Origin: Caldifarciminota bacterium
GTDB lineage: Bacteria > Hydrothermota > Hydrothermia > LBFQ01 > DSFT01
NCBI GenBank assembly: GCA_015494735.1
Contig: WGAQ01000172.1
Coordinates: 1 to 13,089, forward strand
Direction of reading: 5' to 3'
Length of the DNA: 13,089 nucleotides
Shown: positions 6,923-13,089 of the stretch, piece after piece
Position numbering within the stretch: position 1 is the stretch's first letter
Layout of the letters: every line of letters begins with the position of its first letter
Notes under the pieces: generated by a model
The model's input: the letters and a program-made list of their open reading frames with translations, nothing else
Told to the model about the DNA's origin: nothing
Databases searched by the model: none
Position numbers and translations under genes: made by a program

Positions 6923-9229
6923 TTAACTCCTCAATTTTAAACCTCTCGATTTCAACGCTTCCACGAATTTCTCGAATGCCTCCGCCACTTCTCTGTCCGT
7001 GAGACTCCTCTCATGTGAAACGAATTTCAGTCTGAAAGTATAACTCACGAATCCCTCCTCTATGGGCTCCCCCTCGTAACGGTCTATGAGAACCACCTCG
7101 TCGAGATACGGAATATCTGTGGCAATTGCCCGAACCATTCTATCGATTTCGGAATAGGGAACATCCGACCGGGCGATGAAGGAGACGTCCCTGAAGACGG
7201 GCGGGAATCTGGATATGTCCCTGAGTTTCGATTCCGGTTTGCCCTTCAGGTACAAACGGGCTGCATAAACCGTCTGCTTGATGTCGTACAGCCTGGCAAT
7301 GCTCCTCTTTATCTCACCGATGAATCCTATTTCCTCCCCGCCGGACAGAATACGGGCCCCCACCCTGAAGAAGGGATAATCGGCCGGCTCGAATTCGTAA
7401 TCCAGATTGAAGTAATCGAGAAGGGCCTCCACATCCCCCTTGAGGTCGAAGTAATCGTATCTCTCCGCCTGTCCGTACTGGGGGCGCCTTCTCCCCCCGA
7501 GGACCATCCCCATCTCCACGTATTCATCATCCCTGAATGCGCTCCCCCACTCCACCAGACGGGCTCCGGTGAGACTCCTGCGCAGATTCTCCGAAAGGGC
7601 CATGAGGAGAGAGGATATCACATAGGGCCGGAGGGTGGAAAGTTCCTCTGAAAGGGGATTGGCAAGTTTCACCGGCTCCGGATAGAACCTCTCTGCCCTG
7701 TCGGGAGAGATGAAGGAATAAGTTCTGGCCTCGTAATAGCCCCTTCCAACCAGGAAATCGACAGCTTCCTCGTAAATGGTCCTGCCCCTCTCGCCCACAT
7801 CGCTTATGAGGGCAGTGGTATCATCGGGAATCGAAGAATAACCGACAAATCTGGCCACCTCCTCCGAAATGTCCTGCCAGGTCTCTATATCCCTTCTGCG
7901 GGACGGTATTTCGAACCTCCAGGACCCCACCTCCTTCGCCCCCATCCGCACCAGGGTTCTTCTGACAGTCTCCCCGTCTATTCCATCGCTTCCCAGGAAT
8001 CTTATTATCCTCTCAGGGTCCACCTGAACGATGCGCCCTTCTATTCTTCGCGGATAAACATCCATAAGGGGACCGCTCTGCCCGCCGGCCAGCCACCTGA
8101 CCAGATGGGTGGCCCTGTGGCTTGCGAATGGGGCCATCTCCACATCCGCTCCCCTCTCGAACCTGCGGGAGGATTCCGTCTTCACCTTCAACTTCCTGCT
8201 GGCCCTCGCTATCAGGGGCGGATGGAAATAGGCGCTCTCCAGGAGTATTTCCGTGGTATCGTCTCCCACGGAACTGAGTTCCCCTCCTATGACGCCGGCC
8301 ACAGCAACGGGAACTTCCGCATCGGCTATAACCAGAATATCCTCATCCAGTTCCCTCTCCACACCATCCAGGGTCAGAATCCTCTCTCCCTTCCTCGCTC
8401 TCCTGACCAGTATCTGCTCCTTAAGTTTATTCAGGTCGAAAGCGTGAAGCGGATGTCCCGTTTCCCACAGGACATAGTTGGTAATGTCAACCACATTGTT
8501 TATATCCCTGAATCCTACCAGATTGAGGGTGTATCTGAGCCAGTCCGGGGAAGGGCCCACTTTCACATTCCGTATGACCCTCCCGGTATATCTGGGGCAT
8601 CCCTCATCATCCGCAATCTTTATGGGAAACTGGAAGTCCCCATCCATGCCATCGAACACATCTGGAATGCGCACCTCTCCGCCGTGCAGGAATGCAATTT
8701 CATGGGCAATCCCTATTACTCCCAGCAGGTCGGGACGGTTGGGCGTTATGTAAAGGTCATAGAGATAATCGTTGAGGCGCAGGTACGGAAGCGGGTCGGA
8801 GCCGGGAGGCAGTTCCGGAGGCAGGTGCCTTATGACCTCCTCGCTCTTATCCGCCAGACCGAGTTCCTCCTCGGACAGGAGCATTCCTTCCGAAGCATAT
8901 CCCCTTATCTCCCTCCTGCGGATTTCAGTCCCGTCGGGGAGAACGGCTCCCGGAGCCGCATAGACCACCCTGTCCCCCACCCGTATGGGGGATGTGGTCA
9001 CAACCTGAAAACTCCCTACGGGACCCACGTCCACCCGGAGGACCTTCAGGTCCCCATCCTCTTTAACTATCTCATCCACCACCCCAACGAACACCTTACC
9101 TCTCAGACCTCCGGACAGGTCCCTGAAATCCTCCACCTCTATTCCGGAATTCTCCAGGAAATCCTTTAACTCATGGGGAGTAAGGGAAAAATCCACGTAT
9201 TGTCTCAGGACATTATACAACAGTTTCAT
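6923..9229 (-). CDS. pheT: Phenylalanine-tRNA ligase beta subunit
   Basis: The 768-aa product has the full bacterial PheT domain series at near-normal length (about 790). The N-terminal segment MKLLYNVLRQYVDFSL precedes an EMAP/OB-type tRNA-binding domain (about 43-150). The B3/4 domain (about 212-375) contains RDINNVVDITNYVLWETGHP and RRFERGAD and in this family carries the editing site. A B5 DNA-binding-like domain (about 395-465) and a catalytic-like core (about 480-660) follow. The C-terminal FDX-ACB anticodon-binding domain (674-768) shows RFPPVFRDVSFI and SYTFRLKF. The subunit works as alpha2-beta2 with PheS to charge tRNA-Phe. Unlike the usual pheST pair, no pheS lies upstream: there is a 262-nt non-coding region and then an unrelated gene. 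The ATG at 9229 lacks a Shine-Dalgarno site and has TAAAAT 9 nt upstream. Confidence 0.97.
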   Translation of the reverse strand: MKLLYNVLRQYVDFSLTPHELKDFLENSGIEVEDFRDLSGGLRGKVFVGVVDEIVKEDGDLKVLRVDVGPVGSFQVVTTSPIRVGDRVVYAAPGAVLPDGTEIRRREIRGYASEGMLLSEEELGLADKSEEVIRHLPPELPPGSDPLPYLRLNDYLYDLYITPNRPDLLGVIGIAHEIAFLHGGEVRIPDVFDGMDGDFQFPIKIADDEGCPRYTGRVIRNVKVGPSPDWLRYTLNLVGFRDINNVVDITNYVLWETGHPLHAFDLNKLKEQILVRRARKGERILTLDGVERELDEDILVIADAEVPVAVAGVIGGELSSVGDDTTEILLESAYFHPPLIARASRKLKVKTESSRRFERGADVEMAPFASHRATHLVRWLAGGQSGPLMDVYPRRIEGRIVQVDPERIIRFLGSDGIDGETVRRTLVRMGAKEVGSWRFEIPSRRRDIETWQDISEEVARFVGYSSIPDDTTALISDVGERGRTIYEEAVDFLVGRGYYEARTYSFISPDRAERFYPEPVKLANPLSEELSTLRPYVISSLLMALSENLRRSLTGARLVEWGSAFRDDEYVEMGMVLGGRRRPQYGQAERYDYFDLKGDVEALLDYFNLDYEFEPADYPFFRVGARILSGGEEIGFIGEIKRSIARLYDIKQTVYAARLYLKGKPESKLRDISRFPPVFRDVSFIARSDVPYSEIDRMVRAIATDIPYLDEVVLIDRYEGEPIEEGFVSYTFRLKFVSHERSLTDREVAEAFEKFVEALKSRGLKLRS

Positions 9230-9238
9230 TAGGCATAA

Positions 9239-9244
9239 ATTTTA
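9239..9244 (-). promoter_or_regulatory. Putative -10 box (TAAAAT) before pheT
   Basis: On the minus strand TAAAAT ends 9 nt before the pheT ATG, and TATACT (9246-9251) overlaps the same zone. No Shine-Dalgarno sequence is present. Either box would give a leader of about 2 to 10 nt. If this is the only promoter, the folded sequence further upstream would not be part of the pheT mRNA. No clear -35 hexamer is visible. Confidence 0.35.
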
Positions 9245-9306
9245 GAGTATAGAACACGGGTCAGAAGCCACTTTCTGGATAAAATCTGTTGACTGAAAAC
9301 ACACCT

Positions 9307-9390
9307 GAGGGCCATTTTACCACATTATGCACGAATACATTCCGCAGATGGCGGGGTCTCCACGGAAAGAGAAAACGTGTAAATGCCCTC
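9307..9390. other. Nested inverted repeats in the pheT upstream region (possible structured RNA)
   Basis: The 262 nt between the 108-aa gene and pheT contain no supported ORF. They do contain nested complementary segments: 9307-9312 with 9385-9390 (GAGGGC/GCCCTC), continued by 9314-9320 with 9379-9384 through one bulge on each side, then 9330-9333 with 9376-9379, and 9340-9344 with 9363-9367 (TTCCG/CGGAA). Together they form one long imperfect hairpin of about 84 nt on either strand. I see no T-box AGGGTGG motif and no SRP, RNase P or tmRNA signature. It could be a leader, a small RNA, or coincidence of short pairings. Confidence 0.35.
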
Positions 9391-9435
9391 CAGCATTGAA
9401 ACGTCAGACAGGTTGAGGAGGACATTTCGGGAGGC

Positions 9436-9472
9436 GGGGGCAGAAGCCCCCTATCCCCCGGAGGAAACCTCC
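9436..9472 (-). terminator. Tandem GC-rich hairpins after the 108-aa gene, possible terminator
   Basis: Two perfect short palindromes lie 19 to 56 nt past the 108-aa gene stop. One is GGAGG-AAA-CCTCC (9460-9472). The other is GGGGGC-AGAA-GCCCCC (9436-9451). On the minus strand the second is not followed by a run of T, so classic intrinsic termination is doubtful. Factor-dependent termination, an mRNA 3' stabiliser or part of a structured RNA with 9307-9390 are alternatives. Confidence 0.4.
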
Positions 9473-9491
9473 TGAACGAAAGACCCTGGTG

Positions 9492-9818
9492 TCAGGCATC
9501 GAAGGATGGAGTATCTTCGAGAACGTAAATGAGATTGGCTATGATTCTTATGAAGCCCTCTTCTTCCAGCTGCTTCAGGGCCCCATCGAATGTCAGATGC
9601 TGGTATTTCTCCTTTGCTGCCCGGAAGAAGGATTCCAGCTCCTCCACTCCGAACATGGATGCGAAGAGGATGTACTGCACATAGCCATCACCCGTGAGGC
9701 TAATCAGATGAAGCATAGCACCCTCATCCCTGAGGAGCTCTTCCATCCTCTTCACCAGCCTCCCCAGCTCCTCAGAAACCTCTTCCCTAAACACGGGAAA
9801 ATCGCTCAACCTGTTCAT
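9492..9818 (-). CDS. Small protein of unknown function, 108 aa, possible winged-helix end
   Basis: The open frame extends to 9893, but I choose the ATG at 9818 (MNRLSDFPVF). The extra 25 codons would run across the terminator hairpin of the previous gene, and a TATAAG box lies exactly 7 nt before this ATG. The product is soluble and acidic, with helices at about 8-31 and 60-72. The C-terminal part, LTFDGALKQLEEEGFIRIIA followed by NLIYVLED, has the helix-then-beta-wing pattern of a winged-helix fold, which would suit a DNA-binding or protein-interaction role. That reading is by eye only. No family is recognised. The gene stands between two hairpin regions, so it is probably a single-gene transcript. 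It is well separated from pheT (262 nt). Confidence 0.7.
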   Translation of the reverse strand: MNRLSDFPVFREEVSEELGRLVKRMEELLRDEGAMLHLISLTGDGYVQYILFASMFGVEELESFFRAAKEKYQHLTFDGALKQLEEEGFIRIIANLIYVLEDTPSFDA

Positions 9819-9825
9819 GTCGCTT

Positions 9826-9831
9826 CTTATA
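9826..9831 (-). promoter_or_regulatory. Putative -10 box (TATAAG), leaderless-type, before the 108-aa gene
   Basis: TATAAG on the minus strand, embedded in TTTTATATAAG, ends 7 nt before the ATG at 9818. The spacing is identical to that at 3885-3890. No Shine-Dalgarno sequence lies between. The box follows directly after the terminator of the preceding gene, where a new transcript is expected. No clear -35 is seen. Confidence 0.45.
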
Positions 9832-9864
9832 TAAAACGAGGTCCGGATAATTTTAATGCAAAAT

Positions 9865-9881
9865 GGGGCGGAGACCGCCCC
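9865..9881 (-). terminator. Hairpin terminator of the propeller-protein gene
   Basis: GGGGCGG-AGA-CCGCCCC is a perfect 7-bp stem with a 3-nt loop, starting 8 nt after the stop codon at 9890-9892. On the minus strand it is followed by ATTTTGCATTAAAATT, which is T-rich but not an unbroken T run. Position, stem strength and the promoter-like box just downstream support intrinsic termination. Confidence 0.65.
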
Positions 9882-9889
9882 GATGAGCA

Positions 9890-12115
9890 TCACCTGATAA
9901 CCAGTTTATTGACCATTACCCGCTCGCCCACACGCACATGCACGATGTACGAGCCCGAAGGCAGATGGAGAGAAAACCTGTACCTTCCCGCAGGCAGATA
10001 ACCGATGGAGAGCCTCCTGACCAGCCTGCCCGAAGGGTCATATATGTCCATACCCACGTAGGCATCCCTCTCCAGGCTCAGCAGAATATCCCCACCAATT
10101 ACGCTAATACCGGAAAACTGCTCCATCTCCTCCACATCGACGGGGGTGAGAGAACTGTTTATCTTCGTTACGAAAACCTCGGCATTTCCGGTGGTGCCTA
10201 TGGTATCGCTGTTGGGGGCGAAATCGGATGAATTGAAAGTGTATCCGGTCACATAAACGTAGTTCCCGTTATCCATAACGAGTCCCTCCGCATAATCGCT
10301 ATTGCTGCCTGCCAGTATTGCTGTAGAGGGATTCTGTGTAAGGGCATCATTCAATTTAGCAACGAAGGCATCGTATCTGCCCGTGGTTCCAAATATGTGT
10401 TCATTCTCGGCAAAACCGGATGGATTGAGAGTTATGCCCGCCACATAAACGTACCCCAAACCATCTAGAACAACATCATAACCCAAATCGGAACTGGAAC
10501 TGGCAAGGATTGCTGTGGAAAGATTCTGAGTAAGGTCGCTATTCAGTTTAGCAACGAAGGCATCCCAGCCACCCGTGGTTCCGAAAGTGCGTCTATTGGT
10601 GGCAAAACCGGATGAATTATTCGTTCCTCCCGCCACATACACATATCCATCGTCATCCACAGCAATACCACCACAAAAATCCGCATTATCGCTCGCCAGA
10701 ATGGCTGTGGAGGGATTCTGTGTAAGGGCACCATTCAGTTTAGCAACGAAAGCATCGTAATCACCCGTGGCTCCAAATACATGTCTGTTGGTGGCAAAAT
10801 CGGATGAGTTTCCTGCATTACCCGCAACATACACGAAACCGGAGTTATCTATGACAATATCACGGGCATAGTCATCTCCACTACCTGCCAGAATGGCTGT
10901 GGAAGAATTCTGAGTAAGGTCGATATTCAGTCTGGCAACGAATGCATCCCATCCACCTGTGGTCCCAAATGTACTTCTATTTTCGGCAAAATTGGAAGAA
11001 TTGTCTGTATAGCCTGACACATAAATGTTATCAAACGCATCTATGGCAATACTAAATGCCCAATCATTCTCGCTGCTTGCCAGAATGGCGGTGGAAAGAT
11101 TCTGCGTAAGGTCGTTGCTTAACCTGGCAACGAATGCATCCTGATCGATGAAATTGCTCGATAAATTCCCAAAAATGTGCCTGTTGGTGGCAAATCTCGT
11201 GGGTCCCGTTGTGTATCCAGCCACATATACGCTTCCATCGCTCCCAACAGCCACTGCATGCGCCTCATTCCATTTAACGAAGCCGGAATCCGTCCCCAGT
11301 ATGGCTGTCGAAGGATTGTTCCTCAGGGTATTATCGAGTTTAATTACGAAGGCATCGACATTGCTGGCGGTTCCATGAATATGTCGATTTCCCGCAAGGT
11401 CAGAACTACTGCTGGTATATCCCGCTATGAAGAAGTTTCCATCGGCATCCATGGCAATATCCATTGCTATATCGCCACCAGAACCGGCTACTATGGTGGT
11501 AAGGACGGGGTCTATCACCATCGCATGGGAAGGGTCGTATTCCCCGAGGATGAAAGAAAGGGTGTTTTCCTCCAGTACAGCACGAAGTTCGACGGAAGAA
11601 GCACCCTGATATGCCCTCATGTCCGTAAGCCGAATCACCTCCTTCCCATCCTTCACGACGAATATCCCATCCTCCCTCTCCTCCATGGTTCCGCCCTCTA
11701 CTGTTATCCGGATGTCATCGGGATTTGCCCCCGGCTCCACCACGAACTGGAACTCCACCACTCCCCTCCCCGACGCTGTCAGCACCGCATCTATTCCCGG
11801 ATAGATTTCCTCCAGTACCACCCTCCTGTACGATGGAATGGATGTGATGGTTCTGTCCCCTCCGAAGTAGGTTATGCGGGTGGAGAGCAGCATGCTTCCC
11901 CTTATTCTTTCAGGTCTGGAGCCGAATTCCATCTTAACACCATTGGCTATAATCGTCCCATTCCTGAGAATGAATACCGTGGATGGATGCAGGGTGTAGA
12001 AAGCCACTTCCTCAGGCTTCTGTCCATCGTTCTCCACGAACTTCATCTCCACAGCCTGCTCGTATATCTCCTGCACATTTACACTCATATTGACGCCCAT
12101 TATCATGAATACCAT
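9890..12115 (-). CDS. SBBP-repeat beta-propeller protein with C-terminal sorting-like domain
   Basis: Residues are numbered from the upstream GTG (12124). I choose the ATG at 12115 (residue 4) because AGGAGG lies 8 nt before it and overlaps the GTG. An N-terminal domain (about 20-205) carries KFVENDGQ, the FxENxGQ signature found before SBBP repeats (DUF7948-type). Seven blades of about 64 residues follow (209-660), each with a GYVYVAGxT strand, a WDAFVAKLN strand and LTQNxSTAIL. They should close as a seven-bladed propeller. Residues 664-744 resemble the type IX secretion (Por) C-terminal sorting domain, with VGMDIYDPSGRLVRRL, LPSGSYIVHV and NKLVIR. A cell-surface or secreted role is likely. 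Oddly, the start MVFMIMGVNMSVNVQ has no basic residues and only a short hydrophobic run, so a normal signal peptide is not evident. A hairpin terminator follows. Confidence 0.88.
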   Translation of the reverse strand: MVFMIMGVNMSVNVQEIYEQAVEMKFVENDGQKPEEVAFYTLHPSTVFILRNGTIIANGVKMEFGSRPERIRGSMLLSTRITYFGGDRTITSIPSYRRVVLEEIYPGIDAVLTASGRGVVEFQFVVEPGANPDDIRITVEGGTMEEREDGIFVVKDGKEVIRLTDMRAYQGASSVELRAVLEENTLSFILGEYDPSHAMVIDPVLTTIVAGSGGDIAMDIAMDADGNFFIAGYTSSSSDLAGNRHIHGTASNVDAFVIKLDNTLRNNPSTAILGTDSGFVKWNEAHAVAVGSDGSVYVAGYTTGPTRFATNRHIFGNLSSNFIDQDAFVARLSNDLTQNLSTAILASSENDWAFSIAIDAFDNIYVSGYTDNSSNFAENRSTFGTTGGWDAFVARLNIDLTQNSSTAILAGSGDDYARDIVIDNSGFVYVAGNAGNSSDFATNRHVFGATGDYDAFVAKLNGALTQNPSTAILASDNADFCGGIAVDDDGYVYVAGGTNNSSGFATNRRTFGTTGGWDAFVAKLNSDLTQNLSTAILASSSSDLGYDVVLDGLGYVYVAGITLNPSGFAENEHIFGTTGRYDAFVAKLNDALTQNPSTAILAGSNSDYAEGLVMDNGNYVYVTGYTFNSSDFAPNSDTIGTTGNAEVFVTKINSSLTPVDVEEMEQFSGISVIGGDILLSLERDAYVGMDIYDPSGRLVRRLSIGYLPAGRYRFSLHLPSGSYIVHVRVGERVMVNKLVIR
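10145..11500 (-). repeat. Seven tandem SBBP blade repeats with 192-bp period
   Basis: Within the propeller gene the landmark ATTCTG on the plus strand recurs at 10331, 10523, 10715, 10907 and 11099, exactly 192 bp apart each time. The repeat is therefore visible in DNA as well as protein. The first two blades (68 and 72 codons) carry insertions, and the last is shorter (56 codons). Copies alternate in type along the array: TGTGTAAGGGCA at 10335 and 10719, GAGTAAGGTCG at 10528 and 10912. Confidence 0.9.
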
Positions 12116-12123
12116 AGGACCCA

Positions 12124-12129
12124 CCTCCT
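12124..12129 (-). promoter_or_regulatory. Shine-Dalgarno site of the propeller-protein gene (AGGAGG)
   Basis: AGGAGG on the minus strand with an 8-nt spacer to the ATG at 12115 decides the start. The in-frame GTG at 12124 overlaps this site and is unlikely to be used, and a TAG lies just upstream in the same frame. Confidence 0.75.
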
Positions 12130-12304
12130 ACTTTCATTGCTTCCATTTCGCTTTTCGATAACGTATCCGGGCAAGTTTAAAGCGTAAAATTACACAATCT
12201 CAAGTGGGAAATTATTTTTCAGCAAATTTCACCCTTCCAGATAAAGCCAAGTTATTATGAGAAAACAAACTTAACCTTCCAGGTTCCGGGCGTAAGTTGA
12301 AGAC
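12130..12304. other. Non-coding stretch upstream of the propeller gene
   Basis: This AT-rich stretch belongs to the 640-nt gene-free interval between the propeller and acyltransferase genes. It should hold the promoter of the propeller gene. The best minus-strand candidate I see is TGTAAT near 12190, but no -35 accompanies it. An inverted repeat AACTTA/TAAGTT (12268-12273 with 12293-12298) is the only small symmetry noted. No ORF here looks real. Confidence 0.3.
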
Positions 12305-12329
12305 TATAAATCTCTTAAACAAGGAAGAT
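12305..12329 (+). repeat. 25-bp direct repeat, left copy
   Basis: The sequence begins TATAAATCTCTTAAACAAGG and matches 12718-12742 at 24 of 25 positions (A instead of G near the end). The pair is 413 bp apart and brackets the decayed transposase. It is too long for most target-site duplications. It may be element ends, or a dispersed repeat into or next to which the element inserted. Confidence 0.75.
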
Positions 12330-12699
12330 AAACAGGATTTACAGTCAGCACAGCGGAAAACCGGATAATTATGAGAGAACTGTGTATGGTGTGCTCCTGA
12401 TGGTTGAGGATAAGGGTTTTCAGGAGCCCATACCTTCGAGAGCTGCTCAAAGGGAGGATTTTGATTGCCGATAGGGGATTCGATGGTCTCGGATTGCCCC
12501 ATACAAAGGTGATGACTGTTGGCAGGGGTAAAGGGGATACCTCCCGGAGGCGGTATGTGGAGAGTGTTCTCAGTGTTTTGTGGGAAATTCTCTGAGGCTT
12601 CCGTGGAAGAAGGGTATTACAGCCCAGGCTTATATCCATGCGAAGTCCATTGCCTTCAACAGGAAAACTAAATCCCTTGCACTTCTACCTGCCGTATGA
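12319..12699 (+). pseudogene. Decayed DDE transposase remnant (insertion-sequence fossil)
   Basis: Three overlapping open segments on the plus strand appear to be one broken transposase. The first runs to a stop at 12472-12474 and reads YERTVYGVLLMVEDKGFQEP. The second (about 12404-12595, a different frame) contains GRILIADRGFDGLGLPHT, resembling the ADRGFDS-type motif around a catalytic Asp in IS4/IS5-like DDE enzymes. The third (about 12532-12699, back in the first frame) reads LPWKKGITAQAYIHAKSIAF. At least two frameshifts separate them. No start codon with a ribosome site and no N-terminal part are visible. Family assignment rests mainly on the ADRGFD motif, so it is tentative. It is the only feature clearly running on the plus strand. 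Confidence 0.5.
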
Positions 12700-12717
12700 T
12701 GCTTTTCTTACTTCGGA

Positions 12718-12742
12718 TATAAATCTCTTAAACAAGGAGGAT
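12718..12742 (+). repeat. 25-bp direct repeat, right copy
   Basis: This copy differs from 12305-12329 at one position, which turns AAGGAAGAT into AAGGAGGAT, a perfect Shine-Dalgarno-like string. It ends 15 bp before the stop codon of the acyltransferase gene, which faces it. No plus-strand gene with recognisable product follows, so the string is probably not used. Confidence 0.75.
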
Positions 12743-12757
12743 GTCTGACGGAAACTC

Positions 12758-13089
12758 CTATCCGGATGCAACCATGGATTCCGCCCTTCTATTCACTTCA
12801 TTGAGGATGCTCTCCATCTCCTCCACGCTGGAGAAATCTCCACCCCTGGCATACTCTATTATGGCAACTGCCCTGGAAAATGGATATGGAACTTCGAACC
12901 TGTCCCACGAACTGGCTCTCCAGAATCGGGAATAGCCAATTCCAACGAAACCGATGGGAGCATCCAGCCTGTTTAATAAATGGAAGAGTTCGGGTTTTAT
13001 TTTTCGAGGTGGCCCCAGGGGTCCGTCCGGTGTTATTCCTATCGCCTCTCCCCTTTTGAATCGACGCACCATCTCCACAGCCCCCTTCA
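12758..13089 (-). CDS. Lysophospholipid acyltransferase family protein (DUF374), C-terminal part
   Basis: Only the C-terminal part lies in the window. The frame stays open to the last base, so the true start is beyond it; the GTG near 13078 is internal, with KGAVEMVRRF reading straight through. The DUF374/LpxL-like signature is clear: GITPDGPLGPPRKIKPE, then LNRLDAPIGFVGIGYSRFWR and SSWDRFEVPYPFSRAVAIIE, matching the family pattern of a TPDGPrGP motif, a small-residue helix and a SWDRF..P.PFS segment. Members transfer acyl groups to lipid or lipid-A-type precursors at the inner membrane. The catalytic His-x4-Asp motif, expected upstream, cannot be checked here. The gene ends 15 bp from the right copy of the direct repeat, with no obvious terminator. 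Confidence 0.88.
   Translation of the reverse strand, partial: KGAVEMVRRFKRGEAIGITPDGPLGPPRKIKPELFHLLNRLDAPIGFVGIGYSRFWRASSWDRFEVPYPFSRAVAIIEYARGGDFSSVEEMESILNEVNRRAESMVASG

Noticed and set aside
9394..9401. ATTGAAAC on the plus strand, resembling the 3' end of some CRISPR repeats
   Set aside because: It is a single copy with no second repeat, no regular spacing and no cas gene nearby.
9230..9491. T-box leader for pheT
   Set aside because: No AGGGTGGNACCGCG-type sequence or recognisable specifier stem was found on the minus strand.
9819..9893. Upstream extension of the 108-aa gene to 133 aa
   Set aside because: The extra codons cross the terminator hairpin and the promoter-like box and lack a ribosome site.
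12212..12639. Minus-strand frames of 96 and 111 codons opposite the transposase remnant
   Set aside because: Low-complexity translations without known motifs overlap each other and the plus-strand fossil.

Overview
The window looks like chromosomal DNA from a deeply branching, probably thermophilic bacterium. A candidate-phylum lineage of the WOR-3/Hydrothermia type fits best, but this is inference. The clues are a SBBP-repeat beta-propeller protein ending in a type-IX-like C-terminal sorting domain, proteins rich in Glu, Lys and Arg with many AGG/AGA and ATA codons, and a housekeeping block pheT / coiled-coil gene / zapA / rny. All intact genes lie on the minus strand, so transcription runs from high to low coordinates.

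Layout, in transcription order. (a) 13089-12758: the 3' end of a DUF374-type lysophospholipid acyltransferase gene, which enters from outside the window. (b) 12757-12125: a non-coding stretch holding a decayed DDE transposase on the plus strand, bracketed by two 25-bp direct repeats. (c) 12115-9890: a surface-type protein with seven propeller blades, followed by a 7-bp-stem hairpin. (d) 9818-9492: a 108-aa protein of unknown function with its own promoter-like box, followed by GC-rich hairpins. (e) 9491-9230: a structured intergenic region. (f) 9229-3897: a tightly packed block of pheT (Phe-tRNA synthetase beta chain, no pheS beside it), a ZapB-like coiled-coil protein, zapA, rny (RNase Y) and an alpha/beta hydrolase. 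Gaps in the block are 4 to 34 nt, or the genes overlap. (g) 3877-1295: a large, probably exported transglutaminase-like protein. (h) 1206-64: an AT-richer orphan gene of unknown function.

The block couples translation (pheT), division-ring assembly (ZapA plus a coiled-coil partner) and mRNA decay (RNase Y). The two large exported-type proteins and the orphan flank it and show no obvious functional link. Four genes (orphan, transglutaminase-like, 108-aa gene, pheT) have a TATAAT-like box 7 to 12 nt before the start codon and no Shine-Dalgarno sequence. Several block-internal genes and the propeller gene do have Shine-Dalgarno sites. This suggests leaderless transcription at some operon starts.

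I did not find a defence, CRISPR or prophage system. The least explained items are the folded intergenic region before pheT, the orphan at 64-1206, and the repeat-flanked transposase remnant.
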